From assembly GCA_902610585.1 (NCBI GenBank), contig CACLWE010000003.1, positions 1-52,313 on the forward strand: a stretch of 52,313 bases of DNA, read 5' to 3'. This stretch comes from an uncultured Pelagibacteraceae bacterium. Lineage in GTDB: Bacteria; Pseudomonadota; Alphaproteobacteria; Pelagibacterales; AG-422-B15. Below the pieces are notes generated by a model, which saw only the letters and a program-made list of their open reading frames with translations, was not told the origin of the DNA and made no database searches. This document shows positions 1 through 11,515 of the stretch, in pieces. Position numbers and translations under genes: made by a program. Each line of letters starts with the position of its first letter. The stretch's first letter is position 1.

Positions 1-2793
1 AAATTTCCTGATGACGCTAAGGAACCAATTGTCAGAGAAGTATCGTTGTCTGATGATCCATCAATTATTGTTGCAATTTCATCAGATATTGCACAAGAAA
101 GAGATCTTCTTAATATCATGAGAGATATTAAAAATGAAATAGAGCTTCTTCCTGAAATATTTGAGGTAGATCTGATTGGAAACAGAGATGAACAATTAGA
201 AGCCATACTTAATCGTAACCAAATTGAAAACTATAACATTTCCCTCTATGAAATAATCAGAGCAATTAACAACAACAATCAAGCTGTCATGGCAGGTGAG
301 ATAGAAACCGGACAAGGACAATTCTCGGTAGATGTGCCAGGCTTATTTGAAGATGAAAGCGAGATCAATTCAATACCAATAAGATCTTCTTCTAATGGCG
401 TTGTATTGTTGTCAGATATTTCTGAAGTGAAAAGAAATTTCAAAGAGCGAACCTTTTTTGCAAGCATAAATCAAAATCAAAGTATTTGCTTGGGAGTTAA
501 AAAAGCCCGTGGGGCAAACCTAATAAGTACGATTAATAAGGTAGAAAACATTGTAGAAAAATATCAATCTAAGATTTCTTCTGATATTCGCCTAGGCTAT
601 GTATTGAACACCAAGGATACAATGCTTGAGCAAGTTAATTCACTTCAAGGAAACATTATAATGGCTACTATGTTTGTTCTAATCGTAGCTATGATTACAT
701 TTGGAATTAGATCATCTTTAATAGTTGGCTCAGGTATTCCAGTATCAATCATTATTGCAATTTTCATTTTATATGCTCTTGGGTTTACATATAATTTTAT
801 GGTTATTTTTGGTATGCTTGTGGCCTTAGGAATGTTAATAGACGGCTCAATCGTCGTTGTGGAATTAGCTGACAGAAAGATGGTAGAAGGATATGATAAA
901 AAGACTGCTTTTATCTATGCTGCAAAAAGAATGTTCTGGCCCGTTACGGCATCAGCAGCGACAACATTAGCTGTTTTTATACCCCTATTTTTTTGGCCCG
1001 GCGTAAGTGGACAGTTCATGAGAGTCCTCCCTATTACGATATTTATTATATTAACAGTTGCTTTAATTTACAGCCTTATGATTGTACCTGTAATCGGAAG
1101 TATATTTGGAAAAGCTTCGGAGATGAGCAAAAAAACCGTGCAATCAATTAGTTCTGAACATACATATGACCTTACTAAAGTTGAAGGGGTTGTTGGTAAG
1201 TATATAAATTTTTTAAGTATAGTTCTTAAAAGACCATTACTAATCAGCGGATCGATTATTGCATTTTCGTTTATTGTTATTTCAACTTATTCGTCGGTAG
1301 GCCAAGGTGTAGTTTTAGTTTCCCAGAGTGATCCATTCGCAGGCTACGGTAAAATACAAGCTCGTGGGAATCTTACAATTGAACAAATTGATGAACTCTC
1401 AGAATCTGTTGAGGAAATTGTATACAATACAAAAGGAATAAAGAATTTATTTTTACAAACTGGAAGATTCAATAATTTTAGAACTGGTGGAAGCAGTTCT
1501 GATGATACGATCGCATCATTTTTCTTCGAATTTACTGACAGAAAAGAGAGGGAGAATGGGAGAGTTGTAATTGAAAACATGAGAAAAGAATTGGATAAAA
1601 TACCAGGTATTAAAACTGAAATCAAAGCACAAGAAGGTGGACCTCCTACTGGTAAAGATATCGAAATAAGAGTTCTTGGGCCAAGTAGAGACTCCACAAT
1701 GAATGTTGCTCAAGAGATAAAAAATTATTTGAGTGAAATAGATGGAATTGTCAACCTAGAAAGTACTCTTCCTGTTCCCGGAGTTGAATGGGAACTTTTT
1801 GTTGATAAACCTAAAGCTGCTAAATTTGGGGCTGATATACCTACAATTGGAAATTCTATTGGTCTTATTACTAGCGGACTTACTATAGGTTCTTATAGAC
1901 CAAAAGATATTGATGAAGAGTTAGATATTGTCTTAAGGTATCCAAAAAAAGAGAGATATATTGATGAGCTTGATAATATTTTAATAAATACAGAATCTGG
2001 CTTGGTTCCTATTTCAAATTTTGTTGAAAAAAAACCTCAACAAAAAGTAAATTATGTAAGAAAATTTGACTCAAAGCATGTCACAATAATTAAAGCAGAT
2101 GTGTCTTCAGGATTTACACCTGAGTCAAGATTAAAGCTTTTTGAAACATGGATCAAAGACCAGAGTATTCCCGCAAATATTGATATCGAATTTGGGGGTG
2201 ATAACGAAGAACAGGTGAATTCCCTTAATTTTGTTACGCAGGCATTTATTATATCAATCATGTTAATGGCTGCATTGCTGGTTACTCAATTTAATAATTT
2301 TTATCAGATGACAATAATTTTAAGTGCAGTCGTACTAAGTACAGCTGGAGTTATGTTAGGCTTACTTATATTTGATCAAGTGTTTAGTGCACTTTTAACT
2401 GGCATTGGAATTGTATCTTTGGCAGGAATAGTTGTAAATAACAATATAATACTCATTGATAGTTTCAATGTTATTTCCTCGAAGTCCAATGAAGATGTAA
2501 GAACTAGAATAATTAAGGCATGCGCGCAAAGATTGCGTCCTATCTTTCTGACATCATTAACAACAATGTTAGGCTTAATCCCTTTAGCGCTCAACTATTC
2601 CATTGATCCCATTGCAAGAGAGATTGCCTATGACTCAAACGCTTCTACATCTTGGGCACCATTGGCGCAATGCATCATTTATGGGATTTCTTTTTCAGCA
2701 ATTTTAACACTAGTACTAACTCCTTGTCTTTTAGTTCTACCAGATCATATTAAAGAAATTATTAGCAAGTATAGAAAACCATCCTTTGCATAA
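1..2793 (+). CDS. RND efflux transporter permease subunit, 5' end cut by the window edge
   Basis: This is an inner-membrane RND (AcrB/HAE1-type) proton-driven exporter subunit. The reading frame is open from base 1, so roughly the first 100 residues lie outside the window; an internal TTG at 46 is not the start. What remains has the usual order: periplasmic porter part, a first helix bundle (about 655-1110), a second periplasmic part, and a C-terminal helix bundle (about 2230-2750). The helix-4 motif at 835-850 reads IDGSI, so only the first Asp of the AcrB Asp pair is kept. The helix-10 motif at 2431-2445 reads VVNNN, without the AcrB Lys. The stop codon directly abuts the ATG of a second RND subunit, so the two are cotranscribed and may form a heteromeric pump like MdtBC. 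The adaptor protein is presumably upstream. The substrate cannot be told. Confidence 0.93.
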   Translation, partial: KFPDDAKEPIVREVSLSDDPSIIVAISSDIAQERDLLNIMRDIKNEIELLPEIFEVDLIGNRDEQLEAILNRNQIENYNISLYEIIRAINNNNQAVMAGEIETGQGQFSVDVPGLFEDESEINSIPIRSSSNGVVLLSDISEVKRNFKERTFFASINQNQSICLGVKKARGANLISTINKVENIVEKYQSKISSDIRLGYVLNTKDTMLEQVNSLQGNIIMATMFVLIVAMITFGIRSSLIVGSGIPVSIIIAIFILYALGFTYNFMVIFGMLVALGMLIDGSIVVVELADRKMVEGYDKKTAFIYAAKRMFWPVTASAATTLAVFIPLFFWPGVSGQFMRVLPITIFIILTVALIYSLMIVPVIGSIFGKASEMSKKTVQSISSEHTYDLTKVEGVVGKYINFLSIVLKRPLLISGSIIAFSFIVISTYSSVGQGVVLVSQSDPFAGYGKIQARGNLTIEQIDELSESVEEIVYNTKGIKNLFLQTGRFNNFRTGGSSSDDTIASFFFEFTDRKERENGRVVIENMRKELDKIPGIKTEIKAQEGGPPTGKDIEIRVLGPSRDSTMNVAQEIKNYLSEIDGIVNLESTLPVPGVEWELFVDKPKAAKFGADIPTIGNSIGLITSGLTIGSYRPKDIDEELDIVLRYPKKERYIDELDNILINTESGLVPISNFVEKKPQQKVNYVRKFDSKHVTIIKADVSSGFTPESRLKLFETWIKDQSIPANIDIEFGGDNEEQVNSLNFVTQAFIISIMLMAALLVTQFNNFYQMTIILSAVVLSTAGVMLGLLIFDQVFSALLTGIGIVSLAGIVVNNNIILIDSFNVISSKSNEDVRTRIIKACAQRLRPIFLTSLTTMLGLIPLALNYSIDPIAREIAYDSNASTSWAPLAQCIIYGISFSAILTLVLTPCLLVLPDHIKEIISKYRKPSFA

Positions 2794-5700
2794 ATGCTAA
2801 AAAAAATACTTGATACAATTTTTCTTAGAAAAAAAACTATTAATACTATTTTGGTAGGGATATTTTTAGTTGGTATCTTATCTTATACCAGTTTTCCAAG
2901 ACATGAATGGCCTAATGTAGATTTGAAGTCGGTATCAGTAATAATTTATTACGACGGAGCATCTTCAACAGATGTGGAAAGATTAATTACAACTCCAATT
3001 GAAAAAGAAATGATGACAATGAAAGATTCTAAAGAAGTTATTTCTATTACGAAAGATGGACTTGTATCATTTCTTGTTGCTTTTGAATTAAATACTGAAA
3101 TTCCAAATATTGCAAAAGAAGTAAGAAATAAAATTCTCAATATCGAAGAGCTTCCTCAGGGTTATGATCTTCGAGAAGTAGTTGAACATAAATCATCAAA
3201 CTATCAATTTGTACTAGTTGGTATTCATGGTGACATGGGCTATCGAGAATTAGTTAAAGTGGCTGAAAAATATGAAGATGAATTTGAAAAGTTATATGAT
3301 GTTACAGATATTGAATTTAAGGGAAAGAAAGAAGAGATAATAGACATAAATATCAATGCATCCGCCATGGAAAAATATGGCCTAGGAATAAATGATGTAC
3401 TCAATTCTTTTCGAAAATATAACAACCTTATCTCTGCAGGAAAAATTACAAATAACAATTCAGACTACTCAGTAAAAATCAAATCTTTATATAAATCAGC
3501 AACAGAGCTTAGGAGATTACCTATAAAATCCTCAACAAATAAGACAATCTATTTAAGTGATATTGCAAACGTAAAACAAACATTTGATAAAAATAAGGAC
3601 TACGTCAACATAAATGGTAACCCGGGTATTTTACTACAAATAAACAAAAAAGAAAATTCAAGCACTATTACGCTTTATGAGAGCATAAAGAAGAAACTTG
3701 CAGAGTTAGATGGAACTATTAGCCCTATTGCATCTGCTGTTCTAATAGCCGACGAATCTAAGGACATCAATGATAGAATCTCAGCGTCTGAGAATACAGT
3801 AATAACTGCCGTTATAATTGTAATGACTATTATAGTAGCTATTCTTGGGTGGCGAGTAGGACTTCTCGTTGGCATTTCAATACCCACAACTTACTTACTA
3901 TCAATAACAATACTTAATTTTATGGGCATGTCCTATAATTTAATGAGCATAATGGGCCTTGTGTTATCTGTGGGTCTGCTTGTTGATGGTCCAATTGTAA
4001 TTACAGAGTATGCAAGAAGAGAACAAGAAAAGGGAATAAGAAGATCTGTTTCTTATCTTAATGCAGCACATGATATGTTTTATCCAATATTTGCGTCAAC
4101 ACTCACAACTGTTTTAGCGTTCTTGCCATTAGCATTTTGGCCAGATTTTTTTGGTGTGTGGATACGTGTAATACCAAGAACCGTTCTAGTGGTTTTATTA
4201 TGCTCTTTCTTTGTTACAATGATTATAATTCCTGTACTTGGGTCATCTTTTGGAATGAAGACTGCAGGAATGGCGACCAAAAAAGATCCTTACGATAGTT
4301 TGTTATATACATATTATGGTATGGTCGTTAACTACATAATTTTTAATCCTATAAAAGTTTCTCTTTTTGGTATCTTAATATTTTTTGCAATTGTATACGG
4401 GACAATAAAGTCAAATACTGAATATGTTTTTTTTGCTGAAGATAAAGCAAACAGTCTTGAAATCGAGATTTTGGCGAAAGGCAATTTATCACCAGCTGAG
4501 TCTAAAGGTTATTTAGAGGAAACAATTGATGTAATCGTCGGACATCCTCATATCAAAAATTTTTATGGAAATACAATCTACAGAGATAGAATATGGTTAT
4601 TTGATAATAATCCAACTGACATGGTTGCGGATATTTGGGTAGATTTAATTGATTTCAAAGACAGACCAGATACTGATTTAGTTATTAAGAACCTTGAAGA
4701 AAGGTTGTCAGTAATACAAGGCTTAAATATTTCTGTTAGTGCAAATGATTATAGTGGATCACAATGGGCCAAAGATCTTACTATTGAAGTACAGTCATCA
4801 GATTCTACAAAAATTCGACAATTTGCTGAAATTGTGCTTCAAAAATTATTGAAAGATGACTCTTATACTGACCAAAATATCAAAAATCCAATTACGGGTA
4901 TTGAGTGGATTTATAATATTAATTCAAATGAAACAAAAAAATATGACCTATCAAAAAATACCATCGGAGACAGTATTAAAATTGCTACTTCAGGTCTAAC
5001 AATAGGTAACATTATTCCAGACAATGCTGAGGAGAGAATACCTGTAAAAATTTATCTGCCCTCTGATGAAAAAACATTCTCCTCAATTGAGCGAACAAAT
5101 ATTTCTACATCTCAAGGACTGGTTCCTCTTTCTAACTTTGTAGATAAACAAAAAAGAGAAAAAATTTTTACAATTGGAAAACAACAAGGAATGAGAACCC
5201 TTGTAATTGACGCAAATATAAAGGAGGAATTAAACGCATCAGCCGTAAAACAGGATCTAGCAAATTGGGTAAATGAATTAAATTTGCCATCAAATGTATT
5301 TATAAAGTTCGCGGGTGAAGCAGAGGACTCAGCTAGCTCAATGAGTTTTTTGATAATAGCATTTTTAGGTGCTTTGGTTGCTATTTTTATTGTATTGATC
5401 ACTCTGTTTAATAGCTTTTATCATACCTTTATTATTTTGTTTTCTGTAATTCTGTCAATTGGAGGAATCTTACTCGGAACTCTATTACTTGGATTAAAAT
5501 TTAGTATTGTGTTTTCAGGACTTGGGGTTGTTGCTTGCATGGGAATTGTAGTTAATAATAACATTATTTTAATTGACAGTTATCGTAAAGAACTTAGCAA
5601 GAATGATAATAATATCTATGATGCTATTTTAATTGCATGCAAAAACAGAATTCGGCCAATTTTTTTAACTACTATTACAACAATCACAGGATTGCTTCCA

Positions 5701-5925
5701 TCCGCGCTTCAAATAAGTTTAGATATTTTTGATAGAACAATTGCATATAAGAGTGAAGAAACATATTTCTTTGTTCTGCTTGCTTGGTCACTTATATGGG
5801 GCATCGGATTTGCATCATTTGCTACATTATTTGTTACTCCGGCCCTTCTTGCTTTGCCTAAAAGTCTAAGTAATATATTTTATAATAAATCAAAAATTCT
5901 AAATGATAAGGTCTTAATAGATTGA
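2794..5925 (+). CDS. RND efflux transporter permease subunit (second of a tandem pair)
   Basis: At 1043 residues this is a complete RND exporter subunit of normal AcrB-family length. It starts with a basic N-terminus and one membrane helix, then a periplasmic porter domain, helices 2-6 (about residues 340-500), a second periplasmic domain and the final helix bundle (about 850-1025). Helix 4 carries VDGPIV (3982-3999) and helix 10 carries VVNNN (about 5548-5562), the same departures from the AcrB Asp-Asp and Lys proton relay as in the preceding subunit. The ATG follows the preceding TAA with no gap, so translation is probably coupled. The two proteins resemble each other in motifs but clearly differ in sequence, so they are old paralogues and not a recent duplication. 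The transported substrate is unknown. Confidence 0.93.
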   Translation: MLKKILDTIFLRKKTINTILVGIFLVGILSYTSFPRHEWPNVDLKSVSVIIYYDGASSTDVERLITTPIEKEMMTMKDSKEVISITKDGLVSFLVAFELNTEIPNIAKEVRNKILNIEELPQGYDLREVVEHKSSNYQFVLVGIHGDMGYRELVKVAEKYEDEFEKLYDVTDIEFKGKKEEIIDININASAMEKYGLGINDVLNSFRKYNNLISAGKITNNNSDYSVKIKSLYKSATELRRLPIKSSTNKTIYLSDIANVKQTFDKNKDYVNINGNPGILLQINKKENSSTITLYESIKKKLAELDGTISPIASAVLIADESKDINDRISASENTVITAVIIVMTIIVAILGWRVGLLVGISIPTTYLLSITILNFMGMSYNLMSIMGLVLSVGLLVDGPIVITEYARREQEKGIRRSVSYLNAAHDMFYPIFASTLTTVLAFLPLAFWPDFFGVWIRVIPRTVLVVLLCSFFVTMIIIPVLGSSFGMKTAGMATKKDPYDSLLYTYYGMVVNYIIFNPIKVSLFGILIFFAIVYGTIKSNTEYVFFAEDKANSLEIEILAKGNLSPAESKGYLEETIDVIVGHPHIKNFYGNTIYRDRIWLFDNNPTDMVADIWVDLIDFKDRPDTDLVIKNLEERLSVIQGLNISVSANDYSGSQWAKDLTIEVQSSDSTKIRQFAEIVLQKLLKDDSYTDQNIKNPITGIEWIYNINSNETKKYDLSKNTIGDSIKIATSGLTIGNIIPDNAEERIPVKIYLPSDEKTFSSIERTNISTSQGLVPLSNFVDKQKREKIFTIGKQQGMRTLVIDANIKEELNASAVKQDLANWVNELNLPSNVFIKFAGEAEDSASSMSFLIIAFLGALVAIFIVLITLFNSFYHTFIILFSVILSIGGILLGTLLLGLKFSIVFSGLGVVACMGIVVNNNIILIDSYRKELSKNDNNIYDAILIACKNRIRPIFLTTITTITGLLPSALQISLDIFDRTIAYKSEETYFFVLLAWSLIWGIGFASFATLFVTPALLALPKSLSNIFYNKSKILNDKVLID

Positions 5926-6473
5926 TAAAGTCTGTAGCTATTTACTGTGGTTCCTCAAATCACGTAAGCAGCATTTATAAAAATGAAGCCGAGAAAGTTG
6001 GATCACTTTTAGCAAAACATAAAATTAAGCTTATTTATGGCGGTGGAAATATGGGTTTGATGGGAATATTAGCTAACAGTGCACTTGATAACGGAGGGGA
6101 TGTATATGGTGTAATTACTGAACACTTAATTGATATAGAAAAGAAAAATAAAAGTCTCAATAATCTTAAAATAGTCAAAACAATGCATCAAAGAAAAATG
6201 GAAATGTTTAATCAAGCTGACTGTTTTATCATTTTTCCTGGAGGAATAGGAACTTTAGAAGAATTCTTTGAAGTTTACTCTTGGAAACAGCTTCGACTGC
6301 ATAGAAAGCCTATTTATATTTATAATCTAAATAATTTTTGGAATGAACTTCTTAGTCTTATAGATCGACTAATAGATGAGGATTTTGCTGGCGAAAATAT
6401 GAAAGAAGCATATAAAGTAATCAACAATTATGATGACCTCACAAAACTATTAGAAAACAATGGGCAAAATTAA
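5922..6473 (+). CDS. LOG family protein (TIGR00730; nucleotide 5'-monophosphate phosphoribohydrolase-like)
   Basis: A 183-residue Rossmann-fold protein of the LOG/YgdH family, once annotated as lysine decarboxylase. Characterised members cleave the N-glycosidic bond of (cytokinin) riboside 5'-monophosphates. The family signature PGGIGTLEE is at residues 106-114, and the phosphate-binding GGGNMGLMG is at about 40-48. The start is TTG at 5922, overlapping the preceding TGA by four bases; an AAGG about ten bases upstream supports it, and no ATG is available nearby upstream. It is coupled to the RND pair before it and overlaps icd by 14 bases. A role in purine nucleotide salvage is more likely in a marine bacterium than hormone synthesis, but that is an inference. 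Confidence 0.88.
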   Translation: MIKSVAIYCGSSNHVSSIYKNEAEKVGSLLAKHKIKLIYGGGNMGLMGILANSALDNGGDVYGVITEHLIDIEKKNKSLNNLKIVKTMHQRKMEMFNQADCFIIFPGGIGTLEEFFEVYSWKQLRLHRKPIYIYNLNNFWNELLSLIDRLIDEDFAGENMKEAYKVINNYDDLTKLLENNGQN

Positions 6474-7689
6474 AGTAAAAACACCACTCGTCGAAATTGA
6501 TGGTGATGAAATGACAAGAATTATATGGCAATTCATTAAGGATAAATTAATACTTCCCTACCTTGATATAGAACTAGATTATTATGATCTAGGCGTAGAG
6601 AACAGAGATAAAACTAATGATAAAGTTACTGTAGACTCAGCTAATGCAATAAAAAAATATGGTGTAGGAGTTAAATGCGCAACTATCACACCAGATGAAG
6701 ATAGGGTAAAGGAATTTAAGCTAAAAGAAATGTGGCGTTCCCCAAACGGTACAATAAGAAATATCCTTGGTGGTACAGTTTTTAGAGAGCCAATAGTTTG
6801 CGAAAATGTTCCAAGGCTTGTACCCGGTTGGACAGATCCAATTGTAGTAGGACGACACGCATTTGGCGATCAATATAGAGCGACAGATTTTAAAGTTCCT
6901 GGTAAAGGAAAATTAAGTATTAAGTGGACGCCTGATGACCCAAACCAGGAACCGATTGAAAAAGAGGTTTATGAGTTTCAATCTAGTGGCGTTGCAATGG
7001 CAATGTACAATACCGATGAATCCATACGTGATTTTGCTAGATCGTGTATGAATTACGCTCTTATGAGAGAGTGGCCAGTCTATTTATCGACAAAAAATAC
7101 TATTCTCAAAAAATATGATGGACGATTTAAAGATTTATTTCAGGAAATTTATGATAAAGAATTTGCTGATCAATTCAAATCTTTAGAACTTGATTATGAA
7201 CATAGATTAATTGACGACATGGTCGCATCTGCATTAAAATGGAATGGAAAATTTGTTTGGGCATGTAAGAATTATGATGGAGATGTTCAATCAGATACTG
7301 TCGCTCAAGGTTTTGGCTCTCTTGGATTAATGACAAGCGTGTTGATGACACCTGATGGAAAAACAATTGAGGCTGAAGCTGCTCACGGAACTGTAACGAG
7401 GCACTATAGACTTCATCAAGAAGGAAAACAAACATCTACAAATCCAATAGCATCAATTTTTGCATGGTCAAGAGGTCTAAAGTATAGAGGAAAACTTGAC
7501 GATAATGATGAACTAATTAAGTTTGCTGATACTCTTGAGAAAGTCTGTGTAAAAACAGTTGAACGCGGCTCAATGACAAAGGATTTAGCGCTCCTTATGC
7601 CCCATGAGCAAGATTGGCACAGTACTGAAGATTTTCTTGAAATCATTGAACGAAATTTAGATAAAGCGCTTAATCCAACTTATCAGTAA
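6460..7689 (+). CDS. icd: NADP-dependent isocitrate dehydrogenase
   Basis: This cytoplasmic TCA-cycle enzyme oxidatively decarboxylates isocitrate to 2-oxoglutarate. Its 409 residues and motifs are those of the eukaryote-like homodimeric NADP type common in alphaproteobacteria. The isocitrate-binding residues are visible as S94, N96, R100 and R109, within a block beginning RSPNGTIRN. The metal-binding aspartates and the NADP-binding GTVTRHYR block are also present. It starts inside the end of the LOG-family gene (14-base overlap). Its 3' end overlaps the end of the convergent alaS by 20 bases, so no intergenic terminator exists between them. The icd-alaS-recA neighbourhood is common in alphaproteobacteria. 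Confidence 0.97.
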   Translation: MGKIKVKTPLVEIDGDEMTRIIWQFIKDKLILPYLDIELDYYDLGVENRDKTNDKVTVDSANAIKKYGVGVKCATITPDEDRVKEFKLKEMWRSPNGTIRNILGGTVFREPIVCENVPRLVPGWTDPIVVGRHAFGDQYRATDFKVPGKGKLSIKWTPDDPNQEPIEKEVYEFQSSGVAMAMYNTDESIRDFARSCMNYALMREWPVYLSTKNTILKKYDGRFKDLFQEIYDKEFADQFKSLELDYEHRLIDDMVASALKWNGKFVWACKNYDGDVQSDTVAQGFGSLGLMTSVLMTPDGKTIEAEAAHGTVTRHYRLHQEGKQTSTNPIASIFAWSRGLKYRGKLDDNDELIKFADTLEKVCVKTVERGSMTKDLALLMPHEQDWHSTEDFLEIIERNLDKALNPTYQ

Positions 7690-10246
7690 TAAATTTCAGT
7701 ATTTTGTTTTTTTGGTCAGTTTCATCAATTAAATCGCCACCGGACTGAGCAAAATCTTTTCTGCCACCACCTCCTTTTCCGTTAGAAACTGAAGAAGCGT
7801 ACAAAGCAATATCATCTGCGCCAATGACCTTTATAAGGTTGTCTGTTACACCAACTAGATAGCTGATTTTATTGTCTTTTTTTGAACCTAGAACAATAAT
7901 ACCACCATTTTTGAATTTTCTTTTGGCATTATCAATTACAGGTCTTAACGCAGAGCTTTTAGAATTTTCACAAAAGATAATGATAGTGTTTTTATTATTT
8001 GAAATTTCATCATTAACTTCTTTGATTAAATTATTAACTTCCTCTTTTGATTTTGATTTATCTTTTTCGGAAATTAATTTCTTTTCTTCTATTTTCTTAT
8101 TCTCTGCAGCTTTATTCATTTGATAAACTTTCAGGTCTTCACCACGCAGAGCTTCTATCCTTCTAACTCCTGAGGCAACCGATGATTCATTAACTATTTT
8201 TAATTTCCCAATTTGACTTGTGTTCTCAACATGTGTACCGCCACATAATTCAATGCTGAAAGTTTTGTTTCTCATCTTTCCTATTTTTAACACTCTTACC
8301 TCATCAGAATATTTCTCTCCAAATAGAGCAAGTGCTCCAGCATTTACAGCGTCATCTGGTGTCATAATTTGAGTTTCAACATCTGATCCTTCCTCAATAA
8401 CCGTATTCGCAATCTGTTCTATTTTAGATATCTCACTTTCTGAAAGAGATTTATGGTGACTAAAATCAAATCTTAATTTGTCAAACGAAACTAAAGAACC
8501 TTTCTGGGTCACATGATCTCCCAAAACTTCTCTTAATGCTTGATGTAAAATATGTGTAGCAGAATGATAAGTCTTACATGAGCTTCTTCTAGCAGAATTA
8601 ATTAACAAATGTGCGCCTGTACCTTTATTGATATCTCCTTTAATTACTTTACCGTGATGCACAAATAGGTTTCCTTTTTTTTGTGTGTCTGAAACTTCAA
8701 ATTCGAAATTATCAGCTTGTATTGTACCTGTATCACCAATTTGTCCACCAGACTCAGCATAAAATACCGTTTGATTGAGTATTAGCGATCCGTTATCACC
8801 GTTATATAAACTATCAACTAATACACCTTCTTTTATTATAGAAATAATACTTCCTTCTGTTTTTTCAGATGTGTATCCTAAAAACTCTGTAGGGGATAAA
8901 CTTTTATTTAACTCAAACCAAATTTTATCTGTAGCTGTGCCACCAGATCCAGTCCAATTGCTTCTTGCTTTTTCTTTTTGATCCTCCAAACATTTCTTAA
9001 AATCATCAATATCCACCTCAATTTTCTTATTTCTCAAAATATCTTGTGTTAAATCAATTGGGAAGCCATATGTGTCATATAGCTTAAAAGCTGACTGCCC
9101 ATTTAGAATAGTTTTTCCATTCAAATTATCGATCATTGTATCAAGTTGCTTAATTCCTCTGGACAATAAATCTCTGAACCTTTGTTCTTCATATTTCAAT
9201 GTTTCATTTATTAAAGACTCTGCTCTTTCAAGCTCAGGATAGGACATTTTCATATTTGAAATCAGAGTTGGTGCCAGTTTGTGCATCAGTAAATCATTGT
9301 AATTTAGAATGTGTACGTGCCTCATTGCTCTTCTCATAATTCTCCTTAAGACATAACCTCTGCCTTCATTGGATGGAAGGACGCCGTCAGCAATTAAAAA
9401 ACATGAAGATCTGAGATGATCAGCTATTACTCTATGGCTTGATAATAAATTTTCGTTATCATTTTTAGTTAATTCTTTAGAATGATTAATAATTTCTAAT
9501 ATACTATCAACTTGATAATTATCATTAGTGCCTTGCATAACTGCAGCTATTCTCTCAATGCCCATACCTGTATCTATTGAGGGTCGTGGTAAATCTATAC
9601 GATTTTCTGAATCGACTTGCTCATACTGCATAAAAACGAGATTCCATATTTCTACAAATCGATCGCCCGTTTCATCAGCTTCACTAGGAGGTTTACCAAT
9701 ATAATTTTCACCATGATCATAAAATATTTCTGAGCAAGGTCCGCATGGCCCTGTTTCTCCCATTGACCAGAAATTATCTTTTGTAGAAATTCTTATTATT
9801 TTATCATCACTGAAACCGGTAATTTTCTTCCAAGCATTGTATGCCTGCTCATCATCGTGATAAATAGTTACACAAAGCTTATCTTTATTTATTCCTAGTT
9901 CAGAGGTTATAAATCTCCATGCGTAATCTATCGCATCATCTTTAAAATAATCTCCAAATGAGAAATTACCCAACATTTCAAAAAAAGTGTGATGCCTTAA
10001 AGTATAGCCTACATTTTCTAAATCATTGTGTTTTCCCCCTGCCCTAATGCATTTCTGAGCCGTTACGGCACGGTTGAAATCTGTTTTCTCTAGTCCTGTG
10101 AATACATTTTTAAATTGAACCATTCCTGAATTAGCGAACATTAGAGTAGGATCATTTTGAGGCACAAGGGGACTTGAATGAACATGTTTATGTCCATTTT
10201 TAACAAAGTAAGATATGAATGAGTCCCTTAAACTATTAATCTTCAT
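7670..10246 (-). CDS. alaS: alanine-tRNA ligase
   Basis: This enzyme charges tRNA-Ala and hydrolyses mischarged Ser/Gly-tRNA-Ala. The 858-residue protein has the class II catalytic domain ([17 protein letters not shown] near residue 85), the editing domain zinc/active-site motifs HSATH (about 560) and CGGTH (about 670), and the C-terminal glycine-rich [10 protein letters not shown] motif (about 825). It is slightly shorter than the E. coli enzyme (876 residues), with no key motif missing. It lies downstream of recA, separated by a hairpin that fits a recA terminator, so it is likely expressed from its own short promoter or by readthrough. Its end overlaps icd on the other strand. Confidence 0.97.
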   Translation of the reverse strand: MKINSLRDSFISYFVKNGHKHVHSSPLVPQNDPTLMFANSGMVQFKNVFTGLEKTDFNRAVTAQKCIRAGGKHNDLENVGYTLRHHTFFEMLGNFSFGDYFKDDAIDYAWRFITSELGINKDKLCVTIYHDDEQAYNAWKKITGFSDDKIIRISTKDNFWSMGETGPCGPCSEIFYDHGENYIGKPPSEADETGDRFVEIWNLVFMQYEQVDSENRIDLPRPSIDTGMGIERIAAVMQGTNDNYQVDSILEIINHSKELTKNDNENLLSSHRVIADHLRSSCFLIADGVLPSNEGRGYVLRRIMRRAMRHVHILNYNDLLMHKLAPTLISNMKMSYPELERAESLINETLKYEEQRFRDLLSRGIKQLDTMIDNLNGKTILNGQSAFKLYDTYGFPIDLTQDILRNKKIEVDIDDFKKCLEDQKEKARSNWTGSGGTATDKIWFELNKSLSPTEFLGYTSEKTEGSIISIIKEGVLVDSLYNGDNGSLILNQTVFYAESGGQIGDTGTIQADNFEFEVSDTQKKGNLFVHHGKVIKGDINKGTGAHLLINSARRSSCKTYHSATHILHQALREVLGDHVTQKGSLVSFDKLRFDFSHHKSLSESEISKIEQIANTVIEEGSDVETQIMTPDDAVNAGALALFGEKYSDEVRVLKIGKMRNKTFSIELCGGTHVENTSQIGKLKIVNESSVASGVRRIEALRGEDLKVYQMNKAAENKKIEEKKLISEKDKSKSKEEVNNLIKEVNDEISNNKNTIIIFCENSKSSALRPVIDNAKRKFKNGGIIVLGSKKDNKISYLVGVTDNLIKVIGADDIALYASSVSNGKGGGGRKDFAQSGGDLIDETDQKNKILKFITDKLD

Positions 10247-10277
10247 AGTTAAGGTATAACATCGAGATGACTAAAAC

Positions 10278-10306
10278 GCAAAAAGACGCTTCAAGCGCCT
10301 TTTTGC
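10278..10306 (-). terminator. probable rho-independent terminator of recA
   Basis: Reading leftwards, a near-perfect inverted repeat (arms joined at the CGC/GCG core, one A-C mismatch, loop of about five bases) is flanked by an A-run and ends in a T-run. It sits 24 bases beyond the recA stop and about 30 bases before alaS. The flanking A/T runs are also complementary, so the hairpin is nearly symmetrical. A folding calculation would confirm its stability. Confidence 0.7.
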
Positions 10307-10329
10307 TATGATCAATTTATATGAATTTC

Positions 10330-11409
10330 TTATTCTTCTGGAGTATCTTCGACTTCTTCATTTTCTCCAATTTGCTCAGGTATTTCCTCAGATTGTCCTC
10401 TAATTATTGATTCAATTTCACTAGCTACTGCAGGATTATCCTTTAAAAAGATCTTGGAGTTTTCTCGTCCTTGGCCAATCTTATTTCCTTTATAAGAAAA
10501 CCATGCACCTGACTTTTCAATGGTGCCGACTTTAACACCCAAATCAATGAGCTCACCCAATTTTGAGATTCCTTCACCGTACATAATGTCAAACTCCACT
10601 ACGCGGAACGGTGGGGCAACTTTATTTTTTACAACCTTTACTCTTGTTTGGTTTCCAATAATTTCGTCTTTATCTTTTATTGCTCCTATTCTTCTTATAT
10701 CTAATCTGCACGATGAGTAAAACTTCAAAGCATTACCACCAGCTGTTGTTTCAGGACTACCAAACATCACACCAATTTTCATTCGAATTTGGTTGATGAA
10801 TATTACCATACAATTAGATTTAGAAACGGAGCCTGTAAGTTTTCTTAATGCTTGACTCATTAATCTTGCTTGAAGACCCATGTGCGCATCTCCCATTTCA
10901 CCCTCAATTTCTGCTTTAGGGGTTAATGCTGCAACTGAGTCGACAACTAGAACTGATATTGCTTTCGATCTAACAAGTGAGTCAGTTATTTCAAGAGCTT
11001 GCTCACCTGTATCTGGCTGCGAAATGATAAGTTCATCAATGTTTACGCCGAGTTTTTTTGCATAAACAGGATCCAATGCATGCTCAGCATCAATAAATGC
11101 ACAATTCTCACCTTTTTTCTGCGCTTCGGCAATAACATGTAATGCAAGAGTTGTTTTACCCGATGACTCTGGTCCATAAATTTCTACTATTCTACCTTTT
11201 GGCAGTCCACCTATGCCTAAAGCTACATCTAAAGATAACGACCCAGTTGAAATAGCCTCAACATCCATAACGGTCCTTTGGCCAAGTTTCATAATTGAGC
11301 CTTTTCCGTAAGTTTGCTCAATTTGTGACATTGCTACGTCTAAAGCTTTTGCTTTTTCTGAGTTATCCATCTTTTTATCGTCTACCACTTTTAAATTTGC
11401 TTTTGTCAT
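10330..11409 (-). CDS. recA: recombinase RecA
   Basis: This ATP-dependent DNA strand-exchange protein is also the co-protease that triggers LexA self-cleavage. The Walker A motif GPESSGKT is at residues 79-86, and the DNA-binding L1/L2 region (SQALRKLTG through [16 protein letters not shown]) is intact. The acidic C-terminal tail typical of RecA is present. The length of 359 is normal. The start ATG is preceded by TTGGAGAAAG, a good ribosome-binding site. A perfect alphaproteobacterial SOS box lies about 107 bases upstream, so LexA control is expected. The gene stands alone between dksA and alaS with a terminator after it. Confidence 0.99.
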   Translation of the reverse strand: MTKANLKVVDDKKMDNSEKAKALDVAMSQIEQTYGKGSIMKLGQRTVMDVEAISTGSLSLDVALGIGGLPKGRIVEIYGPESSGKTTLALHVIAEAQKKGENCAFIDAEHALDPVYAKKLGVNIDELIISQPDTGEQALEITDSLVRSKAISVLVVDSVAALTPKAEIEGEMGDAHMGLQARLMSQALRKLTGSVSKSNCMVIFINQIRMKIGVMFGSPETTAGGNALKFYSSCRLDIRRIGAIKDKDEIIGNQTRVKVVKNKVAPPFRVVEFDIMYGEGISKLGELIDLGVKVGTIEKSGAWFSYKGNKIGQGRENSKIFLKDNPAVASEIESIIRGQSEEIPEQIGENEEVEDTPEE

Positions 11410-11515
11410 GTGCTTTCTCCAAACTTAGTTTTAATATATGTTCCATTTGTACACATTTTGTTCTCATTTTACAATACCTTATAAACTATTGTTAAATAAC
11501 GATAAAATATAATTT

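Noticed and set aside
2794-5925. Recent tandem duplication of the RND gene
   Set aside because: The two proteins share motifs but differ throughout at the residue level, so the duplication is ancient.
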